Assembly (NCBI RefSeq): GCF_041435435.1
Contig: NZ_CP108494.1
Location: forward strand, 5,490,501-5,554,500
Length of the DNA stretch: 64,000 nt
Direction: 5' to 3'
From: Streptomyces sp. NBC_01241
GTDB lineage: Bacteria > Actinomycetota > Actinomycetes > Streptomycetales > Streptomycetaceae
Shown: piece by piece, positions 42,197 through 51,146 of the stretch
Position numbering within the stretch: the stretch's first letter is position 1
Layout: every line of letters starts with the position of its first letter
Program-made: the position numbers and the translations under genes
The notes under the pieces: model-generated
Databases searched by the model: none
Seen by the model: only the letters and a program-made list of their open reading frames with translations
Told to the model about the DNA's origin: nothing

Positions 42197-45100
42197 GGTT
42201 CCACCTTGATCATGTGGGGGATCAGGACTTCACTCTCGCCTGCTCCGGGCAGGGTCTGCCAGAACCCTTCGCTCGGATTGATCATGGCACGGTAGACAGG
42301 CCCACCACGGGCGAAGACCTTCGCTACCTCCGGGTCCGTCGTGAACGACATCACCGACCGGTCGCCGAACGCCTTCTGCATATCCGTTCCGAACTCCGCG
42401 TGGGCATGGGCGAGTGCCTCTGGACTGCCCCATTCCCTAAGCGCCGCGGCATGTGCCTCCTGAGACGCGCGAAGTGCGTCTTCGACCGAACCGCCCTCGA
42501 GGTACGCGCGTCGGGCCGCCTCGCTCATGAGGCGGCCTGTCTCGTCCGCGACCATGTTCTCCGACATGAAGTCTGTCCCCCGGTAGACCGGAACCTTCTC
42601 ATCCGAGTACGGGGACAGGCCGAGCGGATCCGTCCAGCGGTGGGGGTTGTCCACGTACGCGACGGGGTTGGGGGCCGGAGCGAGGCCGAGCGGGTCCGGG
42701 GTGGCGTAGCGGGCGGTTTCGGGGTCGTAGTGGCGGAAGAGGTTGTAGTGGAGGCCGGTTTCGGGGTCGTAGTACTGGCCGGGGAAGCGCAGGGGGGTGT
42801 ACGTGCCGCTGTTCCGGGACCAGGCCGTGGTGCCCCAGAGCGTGGAGCGGGAGCGCCAGGCGATGTCTCCGGACTCGTCGATCAGTTCGGCGGGGGTGCC
42901 GATGAGGTCGGTGGCGATGGCGAAGAAGCGGCGGTCGATCTCTTCCTGGCGATCGTCGGCCGTGAGGATGCGCTCGGTCTGGGCCAGGGGCGTGTGACCG
43001 CGGTGGTCCCAGGTGAGGGCGACCGTGTTCGGGGTGTCCGGCTGGTGGCTGGTCTGTTCGCACAGGGTCAGGCCGTCCCAGGTGAACCGGACCTCCTCTG
43101 CCACGCTTCCGTCGGCAACTGACAGGCGCTGTTTCGCGGTGCGGCGGCCGAGCGGGTCGTAGCGGTACCTCCACCGTGTTCCGTCGGGGGTGGTGACGGA
43201 GGTGAGGCGGTTCTCCGTGTCCCATGTGTAGCGCCAGGTGTCGGGCTTGCGGGAGAGGCGGGTCTTCTGGCGCAGGGTGACCCGGCCGAGGGCGTCGTGC
43301 TCGAAGCGGACGTTCCCGGCGCGGGTGATGGTGGTGCCGGTGTAGGCGCGTGGTCCGGTGGCCTCGCTGCCTGGGTGGCCGGACGGCCAGGATGCCGAGG
43401 TCTGGTTGCCGGCGTCGTCGTAGGCGTAGCGCTCCGTCCAGCCCTGGGCGTGGACCGCGGTGACGCGGCCCGCCCGGTCGAGGTCGAAGGTGCGGGTGCC
43501 CGACTTCCGGTCGGCGACGGATATCAGGTGACCGTCGGCGCGGTAGGAGTAGGCGCGGCTGTTGACGGGGCGTGCTCCGGCGGTGATGTGCTGCGCGGAA
43601 AGCCGTCCGGCTTCGTCCCAGGCGGATGTCATGGTGAGCGCGTCGTCGAAGGCGCGGGTGAGTTCCCGGCCGACGGCGTCGTGCGTGAAGTCGATCCGGT
43701 GGCCGCCGGTGGTGAGGCGGTGGGCCTGCCCGTCGGTGCCGTAGGTGTAGGAGGTGACGTGGCCGGTGGGCGTGATGCGCCGGGTGCGGCGGCCCAGGGC
43801 GTCGTAGGAGTAGGAGACGGGCCGGCCGTCCACCAGCTCGGTCTTGACCTTTCCCCGGCGGTCGTACTGGTACCGGAGTTCGCTGTCCGGCCCGGCCGCC
43901 TCCTGCAGGCGTCCCGCTCTGTCGTAGAGGTAGGTCGTCACATGGCCGTCGACGTCCTTGCTGACCACCTGGCCGAGTTGGTCACGCTCGAACGAGATGG
44001 TCCCGCCGAGCGCGTCGGTGCGGGCGGCGAGCCGGCCCACGGCGTCCACCCGGTAGCTGAGGGTGCGGCCGTCGAAGTCGGTCTCGGAGACGATGTTGCC
44101 GGCCGCGTCGTACGCGTAGCTCCAGGCCAGACCCTGCGGGTTGGTGACGCGGGTGAGGCGCAGTTCGGCGTCGTGCTCGAACTCGTAGCGGGCGCCGTCG
44201 GGTCCGGTGCGGGCGAGGGGCAGGTCGAAGTGGGTGTACTCGGAGCGGGTGACGCCACCGGATGCGTCGGTGTGGGTCAGCCGGTTGCCCTCGCCGTCGT
44301 ACGTCCATGACTCCGTGGCGCCGTCGGGTCCGGTGCGCCGGGCGAGCTGCCCGTCGGCGTGCCACTCCAGGCGGGTGACGCCGCCCACCGGATCGGTGAC
44401 GCGGACGGGTCTGCCGAGGGCGTCCCGCTCCGTGCGGGTGACGGCGCCGGTCGGGCCGGTCACCTCCGCGGGCAGGCCCGCTGCGTCGCACACCACCCGT
44501 GTCGTGGCGCCGAGGGCGTCGGTGACCGAGGTGAGCCGGCCGGCCCGGTCGTAGGTGTAGCGGGTCGTGGAGCCGGCCGGGTCGGTGACCGCCGTGCGGT
44601 TGCCGCGTTCGTCGAACTCGTGGAGCACGCGGTTGCCGTCCGGGCCGACGACCTCCACCGGCAGACCGAACGGACCGCGCACGGTACGCAGTTCGCCCCC
44701 GTCGGGGCCGGTGGTGGAGATGAGCCGGCCGTCCTCGTCGTAGGAGAAGGCGGTGCGCAGGCCCAGCGGGTCGGTGCGGGACAGGAGGTTGCCGCGCGGG
44801 TCGTAGGTGAACCGGGTGGTGTGGCCGAGCGGGTGGGTGACGGCCAGCAGACGGCAGCCGGGGCCGAACAGGTGGCGGGTGGCGTGCCCGTCGGCGGTGG
44901 TGAGCGTGGTGGTGCGGTGGCCCGTCTCGGGGTCGGGTTCGGTGTAGGTCAGGGCAATCTGGACGTGGCCGGCCTCGCCGCCCTCCGTCACGACACGGTC
45001 CCGGTCGTCGTAGGCGTAGTCGTAGCGGCTGTTGTTCGAGTCGATCCAGGCGGTGACGCGGCGGCGGTCGTCGTAGACGAAGGTGGTCGTGGCGCCCGAC

Positions 45101-46950
45101 GGCTTGCTGACGGTGGCGAGGTCGCCGTCCTGATAGCCGTAGCTCATCAGGGGCAGGTCCGCGCCGCCCTCGCCCGCACCGGCCAGGGACAGGGTGGTGA
45201 CCCTGCCGTCCGCGGTGGACAGGTTCACCTGGTGGCCCGCGGAGTGGACCAGGGCCAGCGGCAGGCCGTCCTCGTCGCGGTCGACGCTGATCGTGTGGCC
45301 GTTGCGGTCGGTGATGTCCGACAGCCAGGCCTCGCCGTCGCCCCCGGGTTCGCTGCCGGACGGGGTGGTGAAGTCGAGGACCAGGCCGCTGTCGGGGTCG
45401 GTGACCGTGTAGTCGCCGTTGATGTCACGGGCCAGCAGGGTGCGACCCCTGCCCGTTTCGGGCGTGGTCGGCGCGCCCGGGGCCGGGTGCGGGTACCGGA
45501 TCAGGAGCCCGTCGGCGGTGACGTGGACGACGCCGATGGCATCGATCTGCAGGCGTTCGTCGACGGTGGACGTCCAGGAGGGCCCCAGGAAGCGGCCGAC
45601 CGTGCAACCGGACTCGGTGCGGCGGGTGAAGACCAGCGGCAGGATGCCGGGGAGTTCGATGTCGGTCTGGGGCAAGTACATCCGGCCGGTGGCGAGGTCC
45701 ACCGGGTCGGTGCCGTCGGATATTCGCTCGCCGTCGGGCCGGCTGTGGGTGCCTTCCGGGGCGTCGTCGATGAGCCTGCGCAGCCGTGCGGCGTCGGCGG
45801 CCTCCTCGGCAACGCGCACGCCCTTCACCGCGGCGCCGCCCCCACCAGTGGCGACGGTCAGCGCGAGATCGGGCAACAGCCGGCCGAAACCCTCGGCCGG
45901 GTCCTTCATGAAGTCCTTGACCATCGTGGTGCCGGTGCCGACCGGGTCGTTGGCGGCAACCACCAGACCGGCGGCCAGGCTGTTGAGGGACGTGACGTAC
46001 TCGGCCGGATGCGTGAGGTTGTACGGGTCCATCGGGTTGACGCTGCGGACGAAGTTGAGAATGCCCGCAGTGGCCTTGATGATGCCGCCGTCCACATGCA
46101 TGCCCATGACCTGCAGTTCCTCGACCCCGTCGCGCAACTGCTCGGCGTACGACGGCTTCTGCGGCGCCATGTCGCGGGCGGCACACACCGCCGTGCGCGC
46201 GGTCTGCGCCGCCGAGTTCCGCTGCTTGCGCGCCTCGGCGAGGAGGTCCTGCGCATCCTGCATCAGCTTCTTGCCGGGGTCCTCGAACGTCGACGCGGGC
46301 CGGGGAGGCAGGGACGACGGGTCGCGCTTGTCGGAGGGCTGGGCGTTGTAGCGGTCGACCGCGCTGTTGAAGTCGTCGACCTTCTTACGGTGGGCGTCCG
46401 CCGCGTCCTCGGAGGCCTTGATGCCCTCCTTCCACTTGTCGATCGCCGTCTGCGCCTGCCCCTGCGCCCAGGTGACGGTGTCGGCGAACGCGTCGAGAGC
46501 TCCGATCGCCTTCGCACTGGCATCGGCGGCGGCATACCACTTGGGCGGCTGAGTGCTCACCGCAGTGCGCAACGCGTTAGCCGTCTCGCCCTTGAGCTGT
46601 CCGGAGTCCAGGCCCTTGAGACCGTCGCCGGTGCCATCAAAGGCCGACTGGAAGGCGCGGAGCTTGGTGACGGTTGAGTTGATCTTGCTTGGGCTGCCGT
46701 AGATCAGCTTGGTCTTGTCCTCGGTCTGCCCGAGGTCCATCTCGTCGACCTCCGCGCCCATCCGGTTGGCGACCGAACGGGACTGCTCGCGCACCCAGTC
46801 CGCACCGGACTCCCAGCCGACGTCGTCCAGCCGGTCGGCGGTCCAGTTCCCGACGTCCTCGACCCGGTCGCCGACCCACTCGACGCCGTCCTCGATCGCG
46901 TCCTCAATCGAGTCGGGCGTGATGTCACTGAGGAAGTCGCCTATACCCAT
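42184..46950 (-). CDS. Rhs/YD-repeat polymorphic toxin with C-terminal ADP-ribosyltransferase domain
   Basis: 1588 residues. Residues 1-300 are helical with no Sec signal, resembling the WXG/LXG-type N-terminal regions of type VII-secreted effectors. A DUF6531-like entry (about 410-440, DPVDLATGRMYLPQTDIELPG) leads into about 20 YD repeats (e.g. TRFTYDPRGNLLSRTDPLGL). The Rhs core GQYYDPETGLHYNLFRHYD to DPLGL lies at about 1387-1445. The variable toxin domain is 1453-1588. It carries VYRG, SVMSFTTD (like the STS motif) and PGAGESEVLIP (like ExE), the R-S-E signature of arginine-type ADP-ribosyltransferases. It starts 2 bp after its partner gene. Confidence 0.92.
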   Translation of the reverse strand: MGIGDFLSDITPDSIEDAIEDGVEWVGDRVEDVGNWTADRLDDVGWESGADWVREQSRSVANRMGAEVDEMDLGQTEDKTKLIYGSPSKINSTVTKLRAFQSAFDGTGDGLKGLDSGQLKGETANALRTAVSTQPPKWYAAADASAKAIGALDAFADTVTWAQGQAQTAIDKWKEGIKASEDAADAHRKKVDDFNSAVDRYNAQPSDKRDPSSLPPRPASTFEDPGKKLMQDAQDLLAEARKQRNSAAQTARTAVCAARDMAPQKPSYAEQLRDGVEELQVMGMHVDGGIIKATAGILNFVRSVNPMDPYNLTHPAEYVTSLNSLAAGLVVAANDPVGTGTTMVKDFMKDPAEGFGRLLPDLALTVATGGGGAAVKGVRVAEEAADAARLRRLIDDAPEGTHSRPDGERISDGTDPVDLATGRMYLPQTDIELPGILPLVFTRRTESGCTVGRFLGPSWTSTVDERLQIDAIGVVHVTADGLLIRYPHPAPGAPTTPETGRGRTLLARDINGDYTVTDPDSGLVLDFTTPSGSEPGGDGEAWLSDITDRNGHTISVDRDEDGLPLALVHSAGHQVNLSTADGRVTTLSLAGAGEGGADLPLMSYGYQDGDLATVSKPSGATTTFVYDDRRRVTAWIDSNNSRYDYAYDDRDRVVTEGGEAGHVQIALTYTEPDPETGHRTTTLTTADGHATRHLFGPGCRLLAVTHPLGHTTRFTYDPRGNLLSRTDPLGLRTAFSYDEDGRLISTTGPDGGELRTVRGPFGLPVEVVGPDGNRVLHEFDERGNRTAVTDPAGSTTRYTYDRAGRLTSVTDALGATTRVVCDAAGLPAEVTGPTGAVTRTERDALGRPVRVTDPVGGVTRLEWHADGQLARRTGPDGATESWTYDGEGNRLTHTDASGGVTRSEYTHFDLPLARTGPDGARYEFEHDAELRLTRVTNPQGLAWSYAYDAAGNIVSETDFDGRTLSYRVDAVGRLAARTDALGGTISFERDQLGQVVSKDVDGHVTTYLYDRAGRLQEAAGPDSELRYQYDRRGKVKTELVDGRPVSYSYDALGRRTRRITPTGHVTSYTYGTDGQAHRLTTGGHRIDFTHDAVGRELTRAFDDALTMTSAWDEAGRLSAQHITAGARPVNSRAYSYRADGHLISVADRKSGTRTFDLDRAGRVTAVHAQGWTERYAYDDAGNQTSASWPSGHPGSEATGPRAYTGTTITRAGNVRFEHDALGRVTLRQKTRLSRKPDTWRYTWDTENRLTSVTTPDGTRWRYRYDPLGRRTAKQRLSVADGSVAEEVRFTWDGLTLCEQTSHQPDTPNTVALTWDHRGHTPLAQTERILTADDRQEEIDRRFFAIATDLIGTPAELIDESGDIAWRSRSTLWGTTAWSRNSGTYTPLRFPGQYYDPETGLHYNLFRHYDPETARYATPDPLGLAPAPNPVAYVDNPHRWTDPLGLSPYSDEKVPVYRGTDFMSENMVADETGRLMSEAARRAYLEGGSVEDALRASQEAHAAALREWGSPEALAHAHAEFGTDMQKAFGDRSVMSFTTDPEVAKVFARGGPVYRAMINPSEGFWQTLPGAGESEVLIPHMIKVEPWAG

Positions 46951-46952
46951 GC

Positions 46953-47609
46953 TCAGTTCTCCCCCGACTCACCCTGCTGCTGCGCCTGCTGGGCGCGCTC
47001 TTCCGGAGACGGGCCGAGCGTGTCGTCCAGCGCCTGGTTGAACTGATCGTCGGAGAGGCCGAGCGCGTTGTTGAACATCTCGGACTGCCGACCGCCGTAG
47101 CCCTCGGTGAGGACGGAGCGGCCGGTGTCCTTCCAGGTCTGCCCCATGTCCTGGCCGGCCTTCTCGAACGATTCCTTGCTCCAGTCCGGGTTCAGATAGT
47201 CCGGCGTGAAGATGTCGCCCCAGTCCTGCCCCGCGATCTCCTCCTCGCTCGCGTGCGGGTTCCCGCCGAACAGGGAGTTGGCACCCACCTTGAGCGTGCC
47301 CGCGAGGTACTGGTCGTGCTCCCACTGGGTACCCGCCGCCAGGCCGAGCCGGTTCGCAAGCCCACTGGCGTCCCGCACCAGGGCACGCACACCCCACTCC
47401 CAGCGCTCACAGAAGTCCTCGAAGTCAACCGAGAGACCGTGGTGCCCGGCCTCCATCCCGGTCATCGCCAACTCCGAGAAGCCCTTGCCCATCACCGAAC
47501 CCGTGGCACCACCGAGATCACCGAGCTCGTCGACGGTCGCGCCCACACCCTTGGTGAACTTGTCGACAGATGCCTTGTCGAGACGCAGATCAGCCCCGTC
47601 ACCGCTCAT
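46953..47609 (-). CDS. small partner protein of the Rhs toxin operon
   Basis: 218 residues; the ATG at 47609 overlaps the SseB-like gene stop by 4 bp. The N-terminal about 100 residues are helical and WXG100-like in style (LRLDKASVDKFTKGVGATVDELGDLGGAT, and WEWGVRALVRDASGLANRLG with a Trp). The C-terminal region has an acidic DWGDIFTPDYLNPDW motif and a Gln/Glu-rich end. There is no signal peptide. Position and fold suggest an ESX-type export partner or chaperone for the Rhs protein; this is inferred. Confidence 0.8.
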   Translation of the reverse strand: MSGDGADLRLDKASVDKFTKGVGATVDELGDLGGATGSVMGKGFSELAMTGMEAGHHGLSVDFEDFCERWEWGVRALVRDASGLANRLGLAAGTQWEHDQYLAGTLKVGANSLFGGNPHASEEEIAGQDWGDIFTPDYLNPDWSKESFEKAGQDMGQTWKDTGRSVLTEGYGGRQSEMFNNALGLSDDQFNQALDDTLGPSPEERAQQAQQQGESGEN

Positions 47610-48019
47610 GACCTCTCCCCCTGTGCCTCACCGGCGTCGACGGCGACCGACTCCGGAACGATGCCGACGACCGGCGGGAAGAACATCGACCCGTCCTCGG
47701 TAGCGATATCGACCGCGAGACCGGCAGGCTCACTCAGGGACGGCACGACCTCGTCCACGATGCGCGCGCCCAGCAGCGCCGCATAGTCCATGGCCTGATC
47801 ACCCGATGCGTGAAGCAGAGCAAACCGAGCCAGAGCGGACTCGTCGGTGAACCCACAGATCCACCGCACCCCACCCAACCGCGCCGACCACAGGCGTTCA
47901 CCCACTGTCGGCACCAAAAGGACCGAACGCCGCATCTCACCGACCAGCGGCCGAGGGTCACCGACTCCCCGTCTCTGTTGGGCGATTCGCTCAGCGAGCG
48001 CTGTCCTAGCCTGCTCCAC
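47606..48019 (-). CDS. SseB N-terminal domain-like protein
   Basis: 137 residues from the GTG at 48019, preceded by GGGGGAGGGG. VLLVPTVGERLWSARLGGVRWICGFTDESALARFALLHASGD (about 38-80) resembles the SseB N-terminal domain found in many actinobacterial ESX and polymorphic-toxin loci. The C-terminal segment VDEVVPSLSEPAGLAVDIATEDGSMFFPPVVGIVPE is also typical. It is the first gene of the four-gene toxin operon (overlap 4 bp, gap 2 bp, overlap 13 bp along it). It is probably a secretion-associated adaptor; the biochemical role is unknown. Confidence 0.8.
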   Translation of the reverse strand: MEQARTALAERIAQQRRGVGDPRPLVGEMRRSVLLVPTVGERLWSARLGGVRWICGFTDESALARFALLHASGDQAMDYAALLGARIVDEVVPSLSEPAGLAVDIATEDGSMFFPPVVGIVPESVAVDAGEAQGERS

Positions 48020-48386
48020 GGCCCCTCCCCCTTGTAGGTGACTGACGGCACTGTAGATCAGGACGCGCGGCATGACAGGGCCGGTTCTCATGAAGGTGTT
48101 ACTCGATGCCGATTCGCCTCAAAACAGTGGGGTGACCTGTCGCACGTGCTCTGATCAGGCAAAACGCCACTGAACAGCACGCCGAAGCACCACGCAACCT
48201 GATCGCTCACGGTCTCGTAATGCGTAGGTATCGCTACTGAGCCTGGATCCACCGGTTTGATTCCCGAGTGATTGTTTCGGTCCTTCGTGGTGTGATTCGG
48301 GCCGGTGGTGGGTTTCGGGGCGTGGCGTAGCTGCTGGTCTGCCCAGCTTTTCCACATGTCCACAGACATCCGAGCTTGGTAAGAAG
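48020..48386. other. intergenic region between toxin operon and IS110 element
   Basis: 367 bp. It contains the promoter region of the toxin operon and, near 48100-48386, presumably one end of the IS110 element; IS110 elements lack clear terminal inverted repeats, so the boundary cannot be fixed. The AT content rises at 48210-48300. No gene is seen. Confidence 0.5.
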
Positions 48387-49586
48387 TCAAGCTGCGAGCG
48401 TCACCGGCGCCGTGGACGCGGCGGGGAACGCCTTGCCGGGATCGAACTTCTGCCCGGTCTGCAGGCAGTGGTAGAGGCACCCCAGGAAGCGGTTGAAGAC
48501 GTTGCGCATAGCGGCGGTGTGCCGGTCCCCAAGGTCCCGGCGTCGGTCGTATTCGGCCTTGACCTGTGGGGAGGGCAGTGCCCCGAAGATCCATACGTAG
48601 CCTGCGGCGGCCAGCCGCTGGTTCTTCACCCGCCGGTGGCGCACGAGGTGGCTCTTGCCGCTGGCGATGGTGACCGGCGCCGAGCCGGCATACGCCTTCA
48701 GGGCGCGGGCGTCGGCGAAGCGGGTGCGGTCGTCACCGATCTCGGCCAGAACGCGTGCGCCGGTGAGCGGCCCGATCCCGGGGAAGCTGCCCAGGATTTC
48801 GGCGTCCGGATGCGTGGCGAACGCCTCGGCCGCAGCCTCGGCGAGGTCGTCGGCCGCCCGGCAGGCGGCATCCAGCTGGGCCACCAGTGCGAGGGTTTGC
48901 CGCCCCATCGCCTGCTCGATGAGCGACGGCTGGTGCAGGTAGTCGCCGGTGAAAATGGTGCGCAGCCGTTCCGCCCAGACCTCGATGTTCCGTTGCCGTC
49001 CGGATCTGCGCAGGGCGGCCCGCAGTCGGGCACGGGTCAAGCGGGCGGCGGTGTGCGGGTCGGGTGCCACGGCGAGGACCGCGCGAGCCTCCCGGGAGTC
49101 CAGGCCCACGCCGCGGACGGCGAACGCAGCGAGGGCGGCCGGGTAGTACTGCTTGAGGTGCGAGCGCAGCTGGTTGTTGAGCTGGGCTCGGTTCCACACC
49201 GTGTCCTGCTGGGCGCGTGCGAGAACGGCGATCGCCCGTACCAGTTCGGAGTCGGCGGGCAGGGGCCGGTGCACGTCGGCGTCGGTCCGCAGGATGTTGG
49301 CCAGTGTCATCGCGTCGGCGTGGTCGGACTTCGCGCGGGCGCTGCGGTGCCGCTCGCGGTAGCGTGCCACGGCCATCGGGTTGATCGAGTACACCTTGCG
49401 GCCGGTGGTGCGCAGGCAGGCGAACAGCAGGCCGCGGGCGGTCTCCACCGCGACCGGTATCGGGGCTTGAGCGCAGTCACCGGCTTCAGCGAGCAGGGCA
49501 AGCAGCTGGTGGAAACCGCCCGCGTCGTCCTTGATGCGCTGCTTGGCGACCAGTTTTCCCGTCTCGTCGACCAGCGCCACGTCGTG
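48387..49586 (-). CDS. IS110-family transposase, exon 2
   Basis: 399 residues of the 414-residue spliced product. The N-terminal DEDD/RuvC-like domain continues from exon 1 (first acid in GIDWAEDH), with PVAVETARG, the second acid, and SDHADAMTLANILRTD supplying the last Asp residues (about 100-115). The C-terminal Transposase_20 domain includes FPGIGPLTGARVLAEIGDDRTRFADARALKAYAGSAPVT and the catalytic Ser. The family performs bridge-RNA-guided recombination. An in-frame GTG at 49580 could start an unspliced fragment, but it lacks the first catalytic Asp. Confidence 0.93.
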   Translation of the reverse strand, partial: HDVALVDETGKLVAKQRIKDDAGGFHQLLALLAEAGDCAQAPIPVAVETARGLLFACLRTTGRKVYSINPMAVARYRERHRSARAKSDHADAMTLANILRTDADVHRPLPADSELVRAIAVLARAQQDTVWNRAQLNNQLRSHLKQYYPAALAAFAVRGVGLDSREARAVLAVAPDPHTAARLTRARLRAALRRSGRQRNIEVWAERLRTIFTGDYLHQPSLIEQAMGRQTLALVAQLDAACRAADDLAEAAAEAFATHPDAEILGSFPGIGPLTGARVLAEIGDDRTRFADARALKAYAGSAPVTIASGKSHLVRHRRVKNQRLAAAGYVWIFGALPSPQVKAEYDRRRDLGDRHTAAMRNVFNRFLGCLYHCLQTGQKFDPGKAFPAASTAPVTLAA

Positions 49587-49650
49587 GTGGGGTCGGCACG
49601 GAGCGCGGTTCCGGGATTACTCCCGGCCCGTTTCTCCATGCCGCCCTCCC

Positions 49651-49685
49651 GAACCGGACGTGCGAGTTGGCCCCGCATCCGGCTC
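49651..49685 (-). ncRNA. group II intron domain V
   Basis: On the minus strand GAGCCGGATGC-GGGGCCAACTC-GCACGTCCGGTTC folds into the conserved domain V hairpin, with an AGC-type triad at its base and a GNRA-like distal loop region. It closely matches the usual bacterial form GAGCCGTATGCGATGAAAGT followed by CGCACGTACGGTTC. Confidence 0.85.
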
Positions 49686-49715
49686 TCCACAAGCCCCGTT
49701 GGGCAGTTGCTCTCC

Positions 49716-51146
49716 TCAGCTTGTACTGGGCCATGGCGATGGAATCGTCGTTCCACGGGGTCGGTAACGTGTGGTGACTACCGACCCGGGGTTGAACAGG
49801 ACGACTTCTCCGTCGTGCGGCCACCATCCACCGTCGCAGTAGCGGCGGCGGAGTTCCTTCCACCCGACTCCGAGGTGTTTGCGCCGGAGCCATCCGAAGA
49901 CCTGCCGCCAGACGATCATGCGGAGGTACTGGAAGGCCCGGGCAGATACCCCGGGGCGAAAGTAGGCGGTCCAGCCCCGCAGCACCTGGTTGAGCTTGTG
50001 CAGCAGAACTGCCAGCGGCAGGCTGACATTCATCCGGCAGATCGTCTTCGTCTTGGCCTTGATGGACCGAAGTGCCTTCTTGGCCGGGTAGTTGTAGACG
50101 TACTGCCGGTCCGTTCCCCGCTTCCGGTGACGCTGGATGCGCCAGCCGAGGAAGTCGAGGCCCTCGTCGATGTGCGTGATCAGCGTCTTCTCCTCCGACA
50201 GCCGAAGACCGACGGTGGAGAGGACGTCCGCCACTTCCGGAAGCAGCGCCTCGGTGTGCGCTCGGGTGCCCGACACCAGAACGACGAAGTCGTCCGCGTA
50301 CCGGATCAGCCGGTAGTTGGGCAGCCCCTTCTGGCGCCGTGTCCACCGCTGCTTCGTCGTGGACTGCGGCCCGCCCGGAGCCTTGACGAAGTGCTCGTCT
50401 AGGACCGACAGAGCCACATTGCTCATCAGTGGCGAAAGAATCCCACCCTGTGGGGTGCCGGTGACGGTCTCCTTGGAGGTGCCCACCTCAGTGAGGATGC
50501 CCGCTTTCAAGAACGCCTTCACCAGCGCGAGCACACGCTTGTCCCCGATCCGAGCCCGCACTCGGTCCATCAGGACCGAGTGCGAGATCTCGTCGAAACA
50601 GGCCGTGATGTCGCCCTCCAGCACCCACTCATATGTCTTGGATGCCAGAAAGCGTGTCTCGGCCATCGCGTCGTGCGCACGCCGATTCGGGCGGAAGCCG
50701 TACGAGCACGGCACAAAGTCCGCCTCGAAGATCGGCTCCAGCACCAGCTTCAAAGACGCCTGGACCACCCGATCGGCCACGGACGGAATCCCAAGGCGCC
50801 GCCGCTTGCGCGACCCCGGCTTGGGGATCATCCGTTCCCTGACCGGGACCGGGCGGAAGCTGCGGGACTTCAACTGGTCCCGCAGCCCGGCGAGGAACCG
50901 CTCCTCACCGATCCGTTCCCGGACGAAGGCGACGGTCATCCCGTCGACTCCGGCCGAGCGTGCGCCCTTGTTCCCCGCGACCCGCTCCCAGGCCATCGCC
51001 AGGAAGCCGGGATCGCAGACGAGGTTGTAAAGATCGTCGAACCGACGATGAGGATCGTCGTTCGCCCAACGGTGCAGCTTGGTCTGGATCTCCAGTACCC
51101 GCCGCTCGGTCCGCAGAGAACCAAGCGGCAGTTCACTCGTGTTCAC
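49716..51146 (-). CDS. ltrA: group II intron reverse transcriptase/maturase
   Basis: 476 residues from the GTG at 51146 with RBS GGGAGA; the reading frame extends upstream into intron domains I-III without coding signal. The RT domain shows GIPSVADRVVQASLKLVLEPIFE, SYGFRPNRRAHDAM, the catalytic Asp in DITACFDEISH, TGTPQGGILSPLMSN and YADD (283-286). The maturase X domain and the GIIM signature (LRGWTAYFRPGVS) follow. No HNH endonuclease domain is visible at the C-terminus, so retrohoming would rely on ssDNA or pre-nicked targets. Confidence 0.95.
   Translation of the reverse strand: MNTSELPLGSLRTERRVLEIQTKLHRWANDDPHRRFDDLYNLVCDPGFLAMAWERVAGNKGARSAGVDGMTVAFVRERIGEERFLAGLRDQLKSRSFRPVPVRERMIPKPGSRKRRRLGIPSVADRVVQASLKLVLEPIFEADFVPCSYGFRPNRRAHDAMAETRFLASKTYEWVLEGDITACFDEISHSVLMDRVRARIGDKRVLALVKAFLKAGILTEVGTSKETVTGTPQGGILSPLMSNVALSVLDEHFVKAPGGPQSTTKQRWTRRQKGLPNYRLIRYADDFVVLVSGTRAHTEALLPEVADVLSTVGLRLSEEKTLITHIDEGLDFLGWRIQRHRKRGTDRQYVYNYPAKKALRSIKAKTKTICRMNVSLPLAVLLHKLNQVLRGWTAYFRPGVSARAFQYLRMIVWRQVFGWLRRKHLGVGWKELRRRYCDGGWWPHDGEVVLFNPGSVVTTRYRPRGTTIPSPWPSTS

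Noticed and set aside
44359..46677. 772-residue plus-strand frame opposite the Rhs gene
   Set aside because: Shadow frame created by the repetitive GC-rich Rhs gene; the minus frame carries clear YD repeats.
49716..51146. Retron or DRT-type defence reverse transcriptase
   Set aside because: The GIIM maturase motif, the surrounding intron domains and the exact splice of the IS110 gene show it is a group II intron protein.
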